From assembly GCF_018860385.1 (NCBI RefSeq), contig NZ_JAHKPH010000014.1, forward strand, positions 1 to 64,000: 64,000 bases of DNA. The letters run 5' to 3'. The position numbers were made by a program, and so were the translations under genes. Source of the DNA: Reinekea forsetii (GTDB lineage: Bacteria > Pseudomonadota > Gammaproteobacteria > Pseudomonadales > Natronospirillaceae). Positions 18,173 to 26,811 of this stretch are shown in pieces; position 1 is the stretch's first letter; each line of letters starts with the position of its first letter. Under the pieces are notes generated by a model that worked only from the letters and a program-made list of their open reading frames with translations, ran no database searches and was not told the DNA's origin.

Positions 18173-20440
18173 TTAAATGGCACACGCGCCAGATTCACAA
18201 CCCACTTCTTGCTGCACACTTTGTTCGTGTTTATTGCTAGAGCCATCGTGAGTGTTGTGGTAGTAAAGTGTTTTTAAGCCCAACTTATAACTGGTTAATA
18301 AATCTTGCATCAGCAGCTGCATGGGTACTTTGCGCTCGGCAAACTGTTCTGGCTGATAACTGGTGTTGGCTGAAATCGCTTGATCGACAAATTTCTGCAT
18401 AATGGCGACGAGTTGCAAATAGCCTTTGTTGTTGGGTTGCTGCCACAGAAGTTCGTAACTATTCGCCCGTGTTTTAATATCGGGTACGACTTGTTTTAAA
18501 ATACCGTCTTTAGAAGCCTTAACAGAAACCAACGCACGAGGTGGTTCAATGCCATTCGTTGCATTAGCCACTTGAGAAGAAGTCTCTGAGGGCATTAATG
18601 CCGTGAGCGTTGAATTGCGTAAACCGTGAGACAGAATTTTTGTTCTCAACGCCTCCCAATCGTATTGCAAGGGAGTATCGACAAGCTTATCGATTTCCTG
18701 CTTATAACGATCGATCGGCAATGACCCTTGCGAGTATTTAGTTTCAACAAAACCAGGACATGCACCTTGCTCTTGAGCTAAATCGGCTGAGGCATTTAAC
18801 AACTCATACTGCAGCGCTTCAAAAAGTTGGTGGGTTAAATTGTTGGCTGATCCATCGCTATAACGTTTCGAGTTTTTAGCTAAATAATTTGCATAGTTGA
18901 TCACCCCAACACCCAAAGGACGGCGCTTCATCGTTGCCCGCTTAGCGGCGGCTACAGGGTAATCTTGGTAATCCAATAACGCATCGAGCGCTCGAACTAA
19001 AATTCGGCTTAAGCTCGCCAGTTCGTGCAGGCCTTCAATTTTACCCAGATTAACAGCGGCGAGAGTACAGAGTGCAATTTCACCGTTCTCATCATCGACA
19101 CGGGTTAAAGGTGACGTTGGCAGCGCGATTTCCATGCACAAATTGCTTTGTAATATCGGCGCTACGCTGGCAATAAAAGGTCCGTGATCGTTGCACAAAT
19201 CTACATTCTGAATGTAAATTCGACCGGTAGATGCACGCTCTTGCAGCAAGAGCGAAAACAAATCGGTGGCTTTGATGGTTTTTTTGCGAATCCCCTCATC
19301 GGATTCGTATTTAAGGTAAAGCGCTTCAAACTCAGCTTGGTCTGCAAAAAAAGCATCATAAAGATCTGGAACATCTGAAGGTGAAAACAAACTTATATGG
19401 CTGTTTTCGATCAGGCGCTTATACATAAGCTTATTTAATTGAACGCCATAATCTAAGTGACGGACGCGGTTTTCTTCAACTCCTCGGTTATTTTTAAGAA
19501 CCAACAAGTCTTCTACTTCTAAGTGCCATAACGGGTAAAACAAGGTTGCCGCTCCACCTCGAACGCCGCCTTGAGAGCATGATTTAACCGCTGTTTGGAA
19601 GTGTTTATAAAAGGGAATACAGCCTGTGTGGTAAGCTTCTCCATTGCGAATGGGTGAGCCAATCGCTCTTATTTTTCCCACGTTAACGCCAATACCTGCA
19701 CGCGCAGAAACATAATTTACAATTGAGGCCGAAGTGGCATTTATTGAATCTAAACTATCATCGCAATCGATCAACACGCACGATGAAAATTGCCGAGTGG
19801 GTGTACGTACACCCGACATAATAGGCGTTGGTAGCGATACTTTGTGGGTTGAGCAGGCTTCATAAAACTCAGCAACCATAGCCAACCGTTTATCATGCGG
19901 GTAATGGGCAAATAAGCAGGCACCGATTAATAAATAGAGAAACTGAGGTGATTCGAACAGTTTCCCAGTGACTCTGTCTTGCACTAGGTATTTTGCCTGC
20001 AGCTGCTTAACGCCTGCATAAGCAAATTCTAAATCTCGATGATGCTGAATAATATTATCGAGCTGTTGCCAGTCTTCCTCAGAATACTGCGATAGCAATT
20101 CTTTATCGTAGCGGCCTTGAGCAACTAGATTTTTCACATGGGTTGCCAACGGCGGTGGCGTAAATTGGCCATAGGCCTGCTTACGAATATGAAAAATCGC
20201 TAAACGTGCTGCAAAGAATTGGTAGTCGGGTGTATCTGTTGATATTAGGTCTGCTGCGGCCTTTATCAGTGTCTCATGAATTTCAAAAGTAGAGATACCA
20301 TCGTAAAAGCGAATCTTGGCATTGAGCTCAACTTCAGATACAGAAACTTTTTCTAGCCCTTGAGATGCCCAATCTAATACGCGATGGATTTTGTCGAGTT
20401 CGATCGCTTCTAAACGACCATTTCGTTTTTTAATTTGCAC
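18173..20440 (-). CDS. nrdA: Class Ia ribonucleotide reductase, large subunit
   Basis: About 755 residues (E. coli 761). An N-terminal ATP-cone (about 1-90, LDKIHRVLDWASQGLEKVS) gives allosteric control. The active-site cysteines lie in FSSCVLIDCDDSLDSI, SNLCMEIALPT and IALCTLAAVNLG, and the redox-active C-terminal pair is in CESGACAI. The frame is open to a TTG at 20455, but GTG at 20440 is preferred: GGAG lies nine bases before it and the resulting N-terminus aligns with E. coli NrdA. The enzyme makes all deoxynucleotides aerobically and needs no cobalamin, which makes the upstream B12 riboswitch meaningful. Confidence 0.96.
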   Translation of the reverse strand: MQIKKRNGRLEAIELDKIHRVLDWASQGLEKVSVSEVELNAKIRFYDGISTFEIHETLIKAAADLISTDTPDYQFFAARLAIFHIRKQAYGQFTPPPLATHVKNLVAQGRYDKELLSQYSEEDWQQLDNIIQHHRDLEFAYAGVKQLQAKYLVQDRVTGKLFESPQFLYLLIGACLFAHYPHDKRLAMVAEFYEACSTHKVSLPTPIMSGVRTPTRQFSSCVLIDCDDSLDSINATSASIVNYVSARAGIGVNVGKIRAIGSPIRNGEAYHTGCIPFYKHFQTAVKSCSQGGVRGGAATLFYPLWHLEVEDLLVLKNNRGVEENRVRHLDYGVQLNKLMYKRLIENSHISLFSPSDVPDLYDAFFADQAEFEALYLKYESDEGIRKKTIKATDLFSLLLQERASTGRIYIQNVDLCNDHGPFIASVAPILQSNLCMEIALPTSPLTRVDDENGEIALCTLAAVNLGKIEGLHELASLSRILVRALDALLDYQDYPVAAAKRATMKRRPLGVGVINYANYLAKNSKRYSDGSANNLTHQLFEALQYELLNASADLAQEQGACPGFVETKYSQGSLPIDRYKQEIDKLVDTPLQYDWEALRTKILSHGLRNSTLTALMPSETSSQVANATNGIEPPRALVSVKASKDGILKQVVPDIKTRANSYELLWQQPNNKGYLQLVAIMQKFVDQAISANTSYQPEQFAERKVPMQLLMQDLLTSYKLGLKTLYYHNTHDGSSNKHEQSVQQEVGCESGACAI

Positions 20441-20534
20441 TTTGCCAATCTCCAATCATGACAAAGCGGGGAAGCCGTCACACAACAACACCCAGAAAAA
20501 CAGCTGGTGAATGTTGATGTACATGCTTTATTAA

Positions 20535-20550
20535 ACAAGTGATTACTTGT
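20535..20550. promoter_or_regulatory. Perfect 16-bp palindrome in the nrdA leader
   Basis: ACAAGTGATTACTTGT has arms ACAAGT/ACTTGT with four bases between. It lies in the nrdA leader, 95 bases before the chosen start codon. It could be a protein operator, or a short RNA hairpin in the riboswitch expression platform (the following minus-strand bases are TTAATAAA). It resembles NrdR boxes in size but not clearly in sequence. Confidence 0.4.
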
Positions 20551-20593
20551 CATCGGTTCGCCCCGCCCGAGTTAGTGTTTGAATAATCGTCAT
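20543..20593 (-). CDS. Possible 16-codon leader ORF after the riboswitch
   Basis: Directly behind the last conserved bases of the cobalamin aptamer an ATG (20593) opens a 16-codon frame starting MTIIQTLTRAGRTDDK and ending in TAA. It has no clear ribosome binding site apart from the aptamer's own purine-rich end. It may be chance; if translated, it would be under direct riboswitch control. The stop codon falls inside the ACAAGT/ACTTGT palindrome. Confidence 0.2.
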   Translation of the reverse strand: MTIIQTLTRAGRTDDK

Positions 20594-20745
20594 GGCCGGT
20601 CTCCTGGCTTAGGGATCAACATCTGCATTCCCTTCCCAAGACATTGTCTCAGTGGGATTACAATACAGACTTCTCCATTACAGTTGCGGGGGCAGCATCG
20701 GATTCTCACCGATTTCCCAAGAGGCTGTGAATTTAAACAGCCGTC
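20592..20745 (-). promoter_or_regulatory. Cobalamin (B12) riboswitch upstream of nrdAB
   Basis: The minus strand carries the conserved cobalamin aptamer order: TTGGGAAATCGGTG, then GAATCCGATGCTGCC, then CCCGCAACTGTAA (the B12 box core), and finally AGCCAGGAGACCGGCC closing the fold. It lies between a sigma-70 promoter and nrdA. Cobalamin riboswitches before B12-independent isozymes normally switch them off when B12 is plentiful, because a B12-dependent enzyme (here class II NrdJ) can take over. No nrdJ is in this window. Confidence 0.95.
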
Positions 20746-20785
20746 ATAGTTGTTACCAATCTGATTTGCTTTAATAGCAAAGCAC

Positions 20786-20814
20786 AAGATATAGAGATAA
20801 AAATGGCTTGTCAA
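20786..20814 (-). promoter_or_regulatory. nrdAB promoter
   Basis: On the minus strand TTGACA (20814-20809), 17 bases, TATCTT (20791-20786). Transcription would start near 20779 and run into the cobalamin aptamer after about 35 bases. The 5' untranslated region would be about 340 bases, fully accounting for the 20,441-20,828 gap. Confidence 0.75.
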
Positions 20815-20828
20815 ACCATATATAGATA

Positions 20829-21476
20829 TTATTTAAAAAGATGATCGGCGACAAAAGGGTTCGATTGGCGCTCGGCACCGAAGGTAGATTCAGGGCCGTG
20901 ACCTGGGATAAAATTCACATCATCTCCCAAAGGCCATAAGTTTTGCGTGATCGAATTGATTAAGGTCTGGTAGTCGCCTTTAGGGAAGTCGGTTCGCCCT
21001 ATGCCACCGGAGAATATTACATCCCCGACCCAAGCGAGTTGTTGTTTAGGGTGATGAAGAATGACATGGCCTGGTGTATGCCCTGGCGCAGCAATGACAT
21101 TAAAAGATTCATGGCCAACCTGTAATTGATCACCCTGCTCTAGCCAGCGGTCTGGAATTACATTGCGTAACCCCGGCAAGCCATACATTTGCGCTTGTTG
21201 TTCTATTCCTTCTAGCCAAAACTCATCTTCTTTGTTTGGTCCAATTACCGGCACTTGAGTTCGCTCTCTAATATCTTGAGAGCCACCTGCGTGATCAAGG
21301 TGCCCATGCGTTAGCCATATGGCCGTTAAGTTCAAACCTTTTTGCTTAATTGCATCAAGCAGTCGGTCGGCTTCACCCCCGGCATCCACTAACACTGCAT
21401 CGTTTGTTTCATCACACCAAAGTAATGAACAATTTTGTGCAAAGGCTGTTACGGGCATGATTTCATATTTTAGCAA
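20829..21476 (-). CDS. YcbL-like metallo-beta-lactamase-fold hydrolase
   Basis: 215 residues. The metal-binding motif THGHLDHAGG (H57, H59, D61, H62) and later GHTPGHV and GHGPEST histidines are in place. N-terminal EIMPVTAFAQNCSLLW matches the YcbL subgroup of glyoxalase II-type enzymes, which hydrolyse S-lactoylglutathione-like thioesters; the actual substrate is not certain. The start is taken at TTG (21476) to fit YcbL N-termini; ATG at 21458 is possible. It stands alone between nrdA and an alpha/beta hydrolase. Confidence 0.85.
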   Translation of the reverse strand: MLKYEIMPVTAFAQNCSLLWCDETNDAVLVDAGGEADRLLDAIKQKGLNLTAIWLTHGHLDHAGGSQDIRERTQVPVIGPNKEDEFWLEGIEQQAQMYGLPGLRNVIPDRWLEQGDQLQVGHESFNVIAAPGHTPGHVILHHPKQQLAWVGDVIFSGGIGRTDFPKGDYQTLINSITQNLWPLGDDVNFIPGHGPESTFGAERQSNPFVADHLFK

Positions 21477-21606
21477 AAGGCGTCTCGCTCTAGGGTGGTT
21501 GGCTTCAATGGCAAAATCGAGCTCAAGATACCGATGACAGTATGTTTAAGCTCGCTCTTAACAATTTTATTAGATATCGACCCTAGGCGGCAACTGAAAT
21601 GGCCGT

Positions 21607-22227
21607 TTACTTTGCCCGCGACAGTATAAACTGGCTGACTTTTTCTACCGCGTTTTGTAAGTGTTGCTCGTGGGTATAGCCACTGGATTTTCGTGGCTTT
21701 AAATCATGATCACCGTCTTGAAACCATTCGATCTGCATCTTTTCAGCCAAACGATACTGAGCCACATCTTCTGCGTTACCCATATTGTCTCGTTCGCCTT
21801 GGCAAAGCATGACAGGGCACTTCAATTCAGGGAAATGATCAATACGAACTTTTTCCGGCTTACCCAATGCATGAAAGGGGTAACCAAATACTACGACACC
21901 ATCAACGTCTATTTGGGTCGCTAAAACCGAGGCCATTCGTCCGCCCATTGATTTGCCACCAATAAAACAGGGTTCGGTAATAGCAAGACGATCGATAACA
22001 TCTTTGAAGTGTTCGAGTAGCTTAGGCTGGCGATCGGGCGGTCGTCGTTTCCCGGTTAACAACTGCTGCTGCATATATTGAAAGTTAAACCGAATGACTC
22101 GAACCCCTAGCGAGGACAGCTCGGTTGAAACATATTGCATGAAGTCAGACTCCATACCAGCACCTGCTCCGTGGGCAAAAACTAGCGTTGGGCATCCTGC
22201 ATCGCCATTAATTAGAAATTCGCTCAC
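21607..22227 (-). CDS. Alpha/beta hydrolase of the KANL3/Tex30-like family
   Basis: 206 residues in an alpha/beta-hydrolase fold. The N-terminal FAHGAGAGMESDFM is an oxyanion-type loop, GGKSMGGRMAS provides the nucleophile elbow (S93), and GERDNMG and DGDHDLKPRK supply the likely acid and histidine. No signal peptide, so cytoplasmic. The family is widespread in proteobacteria with no firm substrate. The start is GTG with AGGAAG eight bases before it. Confidence 0.8.
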   Translation of the reverse strand: MSEFLINGDAGCPTLVFAHGAGAGMESDFMQYVSTELSSLGVRVIRFNFQYMQQQLLTGKRRPPDRQPKLLEHFKDVIDRLAITEPCFIGGKSMGGRMASVLATQIDVDGVVVFGYPFHALGKPEKVRIDHFPELKCPVMLCQGERDNMGNAEDVAQYRLAEKMQIEWFQDGDHDLKPRKSSGYTHEQHLQNAVEKVSQFILSRAK

Positions 22228-22432
22228 TAATTTCTTCCTAGTTATTTGTTTTAATTACTTAAGCAGACGTATTGAACCTAACCTACTCTTTTCTCGACCA
22301 TACGCACATAAAAATGTGACGAAGTCGACATTTCGAACAATGTTAAAACTAATATTGCAATAACACAAGCTCGCGATTTTTTATGGTCCCCTTTATCATG
22401 TCCATACGACCTTACAGAGTTCGCATCAGTTT

Positions 22433-23242
22433 ATGAACAATTTCATTTCAAAAAAACTTGTCACCGTGACGCTCTTCTCATTATGGTTTATTACAGGTTG
22501 TGCAAGCGTACCTTTAAGCAGTACAGAGCCCGATAAACTAACCGTTAATGTGTCAGTCGTCGCTGAAGAAGACCGGCAAACCATCGACATTTTCCTTAAG
22601 CGTGGCTTTTGGAGCCAACCCGTTCGGTTAGATTCAACAGACGATGCCTTACTCACTGTCAGCACGGGAGAAACAAAACCACTCGTGGCGGCCAGAAAAG
22701 ATGGGCGTTACGGATTAAAGCTGAAGCAAGGCACCTTTGCGCAGAGACTCGACATTACAGGTATTGGTGGCGTTAATGTGCCGCCGTTGCCGCAAGTCGT
22801 TTTAACCGACAAGGAGACGCTTGAGAATCAAGTGTTTTTTAAATCGGATCAATTGATGCTTCGCTTGAATGAATCAAGCGCCGATAAAAGACATTTAGCT
22901 TTTTCTGTGCAGTGCGGCCGCATTATATCGAGCACCACTATAGATATTAGCAAAAGTGCAAGCACCTACAGTTTATCGATGGCGGATATCATGCGACGCC
23001 TAAACAATAGCGCCGAAGCGGATCTAACCGGCATGCTGCCCATTAGAATGTCGTTAGTAGAATCGGCTGTTGTGAACTGGCCGCCACCATTTGCAGCCCA
23101 GCGGCTCATCGCAAAAGACAGCACCGACTTCTTTATCGATACGTCGGGCTTTAAATTCACTGGCAGCATAACCATAAAGCCCAGCAGCGCCGTCTCATTA
23201 TTGCTGACTAACCGAAAATGGCCAGTCACCTATTGTTACTAA
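22433..23242 (+). CDS. Putative lipoprotein, unknown function
   Basis: 269 residues. The N-terminus has a basic start, a hydrophobic stretch and the lipobox ITGCASV (Cys23), so it should be lipid-anchored. The rest is Thr/Ser-rich with alternating polar and apolar residues, suggesting beta structure. I do not recognise a domain. It is a single gene with a weak ribosome binding site, converging on a small membrane protein gene across a shared hairpin. Confidence 0.7.
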   Translation: MNNFISKKLVTVTLFSLWFITGCASVPLSSTEPDKLTVNVSVVAEEDRQTIDIFLKRGFWSQPVRLDSTDDALLTVSTGETKPLVAARKDGRYGLKLKQGTFAQRLDITGIGGVNVPPLPQVVLTDKETLENQVFFKSDQLMLRLNESSADKRHLAFSVQCGRIISSTTIDISKSASTYSLSMADIMRRLNNSAEADLTGMLPIRMSLVESAVVNWPPPFAAQRLIAKDSTDFFIDTSGFKFTGSITIKPSSAVSLLLTNRKWPVTYCY

Positions 23243-23249
23243 GTTAAAC

Positions 23250-23274
23250 AAAAGGCAGCGGCATAGCCGCTGCC
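23250..23274 (-). terminator. Rho-independent terminator between convergent genes
   Basis: A 9-bp stem GGCAGCGGC/GCCGCTGCC (23254-23262 with 23266-23274) with an ATA loop. On the minus strand it is followed by TTTTGTTT, right after the stop codon of the small membrane protein gene; on the plus strand the T-run is lacking. Confidence 0.8.
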
Positions 23275-23279
23275 GGATG

Positions 23280-23528
23280 TTAAACGACAATAGCTCTAAC
23301 GATGAGCCAAATAATCCAAATGGTGAAAATCACTGGAGCCAAGCTTAACACCAAACCCAGCAAGCCAAAAAACACACCAAACAAGGCGCCGACTATCCAC
23401 ATGCCACCGGTTGCTGCGCCTGCAATAAGTAAAAATACCAGAAAGACTTTAGCGCAGGTGCGCGCAATAGAAGAACTTTTTCGGCTGGGCGGGTACATGT
23501 TATCAATATAGTAATCAGATTTAGACAC
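23280..23528 (-). CDS. Small two-helix membrane protein
   Basis: 82 residues, starting at GTG with AAGGAGAG upstream. A polar, tyrosine-rich N-terminus (MSKSDYYIDNMYPP) precedes two long hydrophobic segments (about 27-50 and 53-80) separated by a glycine turn. No catalytic motif and no family recognised; probably an inner-membrane protein. It has its own strong terminator. Confidence 0.65.
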   Translation of the reverse strand: MSKSDYYIDNMYPPSRKSSSIARTCAKVFLVFLLIAGAATGGMWIVGALFGVFFGLLGLVLSLAPVIFTIWIIWLIVRAIVV

Positions 23529-23648
23529 GGTTCTCTCCTTAGGGTCATTTACTTACCCTATTACAGGAACCGTGCCAACTTGATACCCCTTGTTTTAAAG
23601 GGTTTCAGGCCACCCACAACAAACATCTAGCAGTTTCGGCTAAACTTT

Positions 23649-25277
23649 TTAGCCATTTAACTCATAAGCCGCCGACAATTGTTGAGTGAACCTGTCGGCC
23701 TTAATTAAGTCGGCCGCTTTTTCAGCAATGGCCATCGTCGGTGCATTGGTATTGCCTCCAATAATGGTCGGCATAACAGACGCATCGACCACACGTAACC
23801 CCTCTATACCGTGAACTTTCAACTCTGAATTCACCACGGAGCATTCATCGCTACCCATTTTACAACTGCCCAATGGGTGGTAAACCGTATCAGTTCTATT
23901 GCGTATAGCCGCTTTTAGTTCCGCGTCACTTAGCTTTAATAACGAATGGGTTTCGGTGCTGCAAAAATCTGCCAAGGCTGGTGACTCCAGTATTTTTTGC
24001 GTTTCACGAATGCCATTGAAAAGCGTGTCTACATCTTCATGCTCCGCTAAAAAGTTGGGGTTAATTAACGGCGCATCAAATGGATTCGCTGACGCTAGTT
24101 TCACCCAGCCTCGGCTTTTAGGTCGCAATGCACATACGTGGCAACTGACACCATGAAAAGGCGATGGTTTACGTAAATGATCCTGTAAAATACCCACCAC
24201 AAAATGCAATTGAACATCGGGCTTATCTTTATTCGGTTCACTTTTTATAAACCCACCGGCCTCAGCGCCATTCGATGACACCACACTTTGGTAATTGCCT
24301 CGATAGAACTTCCAAAGCCCATTCGCAATATCATACAGGCCTTTAGGCGATGGCCCTAAAGTCGCTTTATTCTTACTTTTAAACGTAAGCACCACATCGG
24401 GGTGGTCCATAAGATTGTAACCAACGCCAGGCAATTCATGCTGAACCTTAATACCAACAGATCGTAAATCATCTGGGTGACCAATACCCGATAATTGGAG
24501 AATTTGTGGAGAATTTAAACCACCTGCCGAAACAATGACTTCTTTTTTAGCCGTGACGGTATGCGCTTTGCCTCGCCAATATAAATGCACGCCGGTGCAA
24601 CGCTTTTTGTCGAGGGTTAGGCGCAATACTTTTGCTTTGGTTAAAACCGTTAAATTGGGGCGATGCATAACGGGCGTTAAATAAGCTCTCGCCGCGCTGC
24701 ATCGATGGCCATCAATTTGGGTAACCTGATACGCACCAATGCCCTCTTGTTCTGGGCCATTAAAATCATCATTTTGCACAAAACCGGCTTCTACCCCTGC
24801 TGCGACGAAAGCATCTCGAGCCGCACTGGGGCTTTGTAATTCACTGACGTTTAATGGCCCAACTTGGCCATGCAGTTCGGTAGTGAGGCGCTCGTTATGC
24901 TCTGATTTTTTAAAGTAGGGCAACAGGTCATCAAACCCCCAGCCCTCATTACCAAGAGCCGCCCATTCATCGTAATCAGAGCGATGACCGCGCACATAAA
25001 TCATTGCGTTTATAGCACTTGAGCCGCCTAAGGTTTTACCTCGTGGCTGGTAACCTTGACGACCATTCAAACCGCTCTGAGGTACTGTCTTATAGGCATA
25101 ATTTAAATATGAAGTCGGCACTGTTGTTGTCATACCAAAAGGAATGTGAACCGCTGGTGAGGTATCAGCAGCGCCAAACTCCAGTAATGCCACTGAAACG
25201 TCTGAGTCTTCCGACAATCGATTCGCGAGCACACACCCTGCTGAGCCGCCTCCGATAATGATGTAATCGTATTCCAC
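23649..25277 (-). CDS. GMC-family FAD-dependent alcohol dehydrogenase
   Basis: 542 residues. The FAD-binding signature IIIGGGSAGCVLANRLSED is at the N-terminus, the GMC signature RGKTLGGSSAINAMIYVRG around residue 78, and the C-terminus has RVVDASVMPTIIGGNTNAPT with the active-site His region TVYHPLGSCKMG. The family includes choline dehydrogenase and AlkJ-type alcohol dehydrogenases. No betB or betI is adjacent, so a general alcohol substrate is more likely than choline. GTG start with AAGGATT upstream. Confidence 0.88.
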   Translation of the reverse strand: MEYDYIIIGGGSAGCVLANRLSEDSDVSVALLEFGAADTSPAVHIPFGMTTTVPTSYLNYAYKTVPQSGLNGRQGYQPRGKTLGGSSAINAMIYVRGHRSDYDEWAALGNEGWGFDDLLPYFKKSEHNERLTTELHGQVGPLNVSELQSPSAARDAFVAAGVEAGFVQNDDFNGPEQEGIGAYQVTQIDGHRCSAARAYLTPVMHRPNLTVLTKAKVLRLTLDKKRCTGVHLYWRGKAHTVTAKKEVIVSAGGLNSPQILQLSGIGHPDDLRSVGIKVQHELPGVGYNLMDHPDVVLTFKSKNKATLGPSPKGLYDIANGLWKFYRGNYQSVVSSNGAEAGGFIKSEPNKDKPDVQLHFVVGILQDHLRKPSPFHGVSCHVCALRPKSRGWVKLASANPFDAPLINPNFLAEHEDVDTLFNGIRETQKILESPALADFCSTETHSLLKLSDAELKAAIRNRTDTVYHPLGSCKMGSDECSVVNSELKVHGIEGLRVVDASVMPTIIGGNTNAPTMAIAEKAADLIKADRFTQQLSAAYELNG

Positions 25278-25405
25278 ACTGAATCCTTATAATTATTGTT
25301 GATCGTGCAATCACCACAGATTACCGCGAGCCCGCCGCTATAGGTAGTCATGAAGGTATTTTTTAAGCTATTGTTTGGCAAATAGCACGAAGATAAGGAA
25401 CGAAT

Positions 25406-25669
25406 ATGGCATTTTCGATGGTAGGCGGTGTAATGCTGCTGTTAGTGCTTATTTTCTATTTTAGAATGGTTGATAACCGCAACAGTGCGCGTCAACGAAA
25501 GTCACAGGTGCAACATTGGTTGGAAAAGGCCGAAGTGTTTGAATCGGTTGCCGATGATAAAAATGCGCTGAAAACACTAGAACAAGCGTTAGCAGCGCAT
25601 CCAGAAGAGCCAGACCTGTTAGAAAAAGCTAAGTCTGTTCGATTAAGATTGGCCCAAGAAGATCACTAA
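25406..25669 (+). CDS. Small membrane-anchored TPR-like protein
   Basis: 87 residues. An N-terminal hydrophobic helix (about 4-22) is followed by a charged helical region in which ADDKNALKTLEQALAAHPEE reads like one TPR repeat. It may be a membrane-tethered adaptor. AAGGAACGAAT precedes the ATG. Its stop codon overlaps the end of pilU by four bases on the opposite strand, so the two messages are antisense at their ends. Confidence 0.6.
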   Translation: MAFSMVGGVMLLLVLIFYFRMVDNRNSARQRKSQVQHWLEKAEVFESVADDKNALKTLEQALAAHPEEPDLLEKAKSVRLRLAQEDH

Positions 25670-26799
25670 AAATCGTAATCGCCGGACTCTTGAATACTCA
25701 ATTTAGCGGCCTGACCACTTAAGTGGTTTGAATCGGTTTCTTGATCAAGTTTAATCATGAGACGCAAATCATTCGCAGAATCGGCATAAGCAAGCGCATC
25801 TTCATAGGTAATTTCCCCTTTGCTATAGGCTTTGAAGAGCGCCTGGTCAAAGGTTTGCATACCCTGCTCACTCGATTTACTCATTAGATCTTTCAATAAG
25901 TGAACTTCACCTTTTCGGATATGATCCGATACCAATGGGGAGTTCAACAACACTTCAATAATGGCTTTTCGACCCTGCCCATCGGGAGTTGGCACCAATT
26001 GCTGCGCCACAATACCTCGAAGGTTCAGCGATAAATCCATCCACAACTGACGCTGACGCTCGTGCGGGAAAAAGTGCATGATTCGATCGAGCGCTTGGTT
26101 GGCGTTATTCGCATGCAATGTCGCCAAACATAAGTGGCCCGTTTCTGCGAATGCTAACGCATATTCCATGGTTTCACGCGAACGAACCTCACCAATCATG
26201 ATGACATCAGGGGCCTGACGCAGGGTGTTTTTTAACGCAATTTCAAAGCTATCGGTATCAATGCCCACTTCACGCTGCGTAACAATACTGCCTTCGTGTT
26301 GGTGAATAAACTCGATTGGGTCTTCGATCGAAATAATATGCCCTTTAGAGTTCCGGTTTCGGTGACCAATCATGGCCGCCAAACTGGTCGATTTACCGGT
26401 ACCGGTTGCGCCCACAAAAATCACTAAACCACGACGCGTCATGGCCAGCTTTTTAATGACATCGGGTAAGCCCAACTCTTCTATGCGGGGAATGCGAGTT
26501 TCAATGCGACGCAAGACCATGCCAGCTAAGTTTCTTTGATGGAAGGCACTGCAACGGAATCGTCCTATTCCGCGTGCAGATACGGCAAAGTTACACTCTT
26601 GAGATTCGTTAAACTCAATACGTTGTTTTTCTGACATTACCGAGAGAACCAGCTCTCTGGTTTTTTCAGGGCTTAAGGGCGACTTAGTCACAGGAAGAAC
26701 CGAGCCGTTCACTTTCATGCTGGGTGGCACACCTGCGGTAATGAAAAGGTCTGACGCACCTTTTTCAACCATTAGACGTAATAACTTATCGAATTCCAT
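25666..26799 (-). CDS. pilU: Type IV pilus retraction ATPase PilU
   Basis: 377 residues. N-terminal PAS-like domain, then the RecA-like ATPase with Walker A GATGTGKST, the Asp box region SIEDPIEF, Walker B region DVIMIGEVRSRETM and His box TGHLCLATLHANNA. PilU assists PilT in powering retraction of type IV pili. It follows pilT by 12 bases in the same operon, with AGGAAGT before the ATG. The closing acidic tail after about residue 345 is longer than in PilT, as is typical. Confidence 0.95.
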   Translation of the reverse strand: MEFDKLLRLMVEKGASDLFITAGVPPSMKVNGSVLPVTKSPLSPEKTRELVLSVMSEKQRIEFNESQECNFAVSARGIGRFRCSAFHQRNLAGMVLRRIETRIPRIEELGLPDVIKKLAMTRRGLVIFVGATGTGKSTSLAAMIGHRNRNSKGHIISIEDPIEFIHQHEGSIVTQREVGIDTDSFEIALKNTLRQAPDVIMIGEVRSRETMEYALAFAETGHLCLATLHANNANQALDRIMHFFPHERQRQLWMDLSLNLRGIVAQQLVPTPDGQGRKAIIEVLLNSPLVSDHIRKGEVHLLKDLMSKSSEQGMQTFDQALFKAYSKGEITYEDALAYADSANDLRLMIKLDQETDSNHLSGQAAKLSIQESGDYDF

Positions 26800-26811
26800 G
26801 GTACTTCCTAT

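Noticed and set aside
20590-20814. A 74-codon open frame on the minus strand in the nrdA leader
   Set aside because: It lies over the cobalamin aptamer and its sequence conservation is explained by RNA structure; the translated product resembles no protein.
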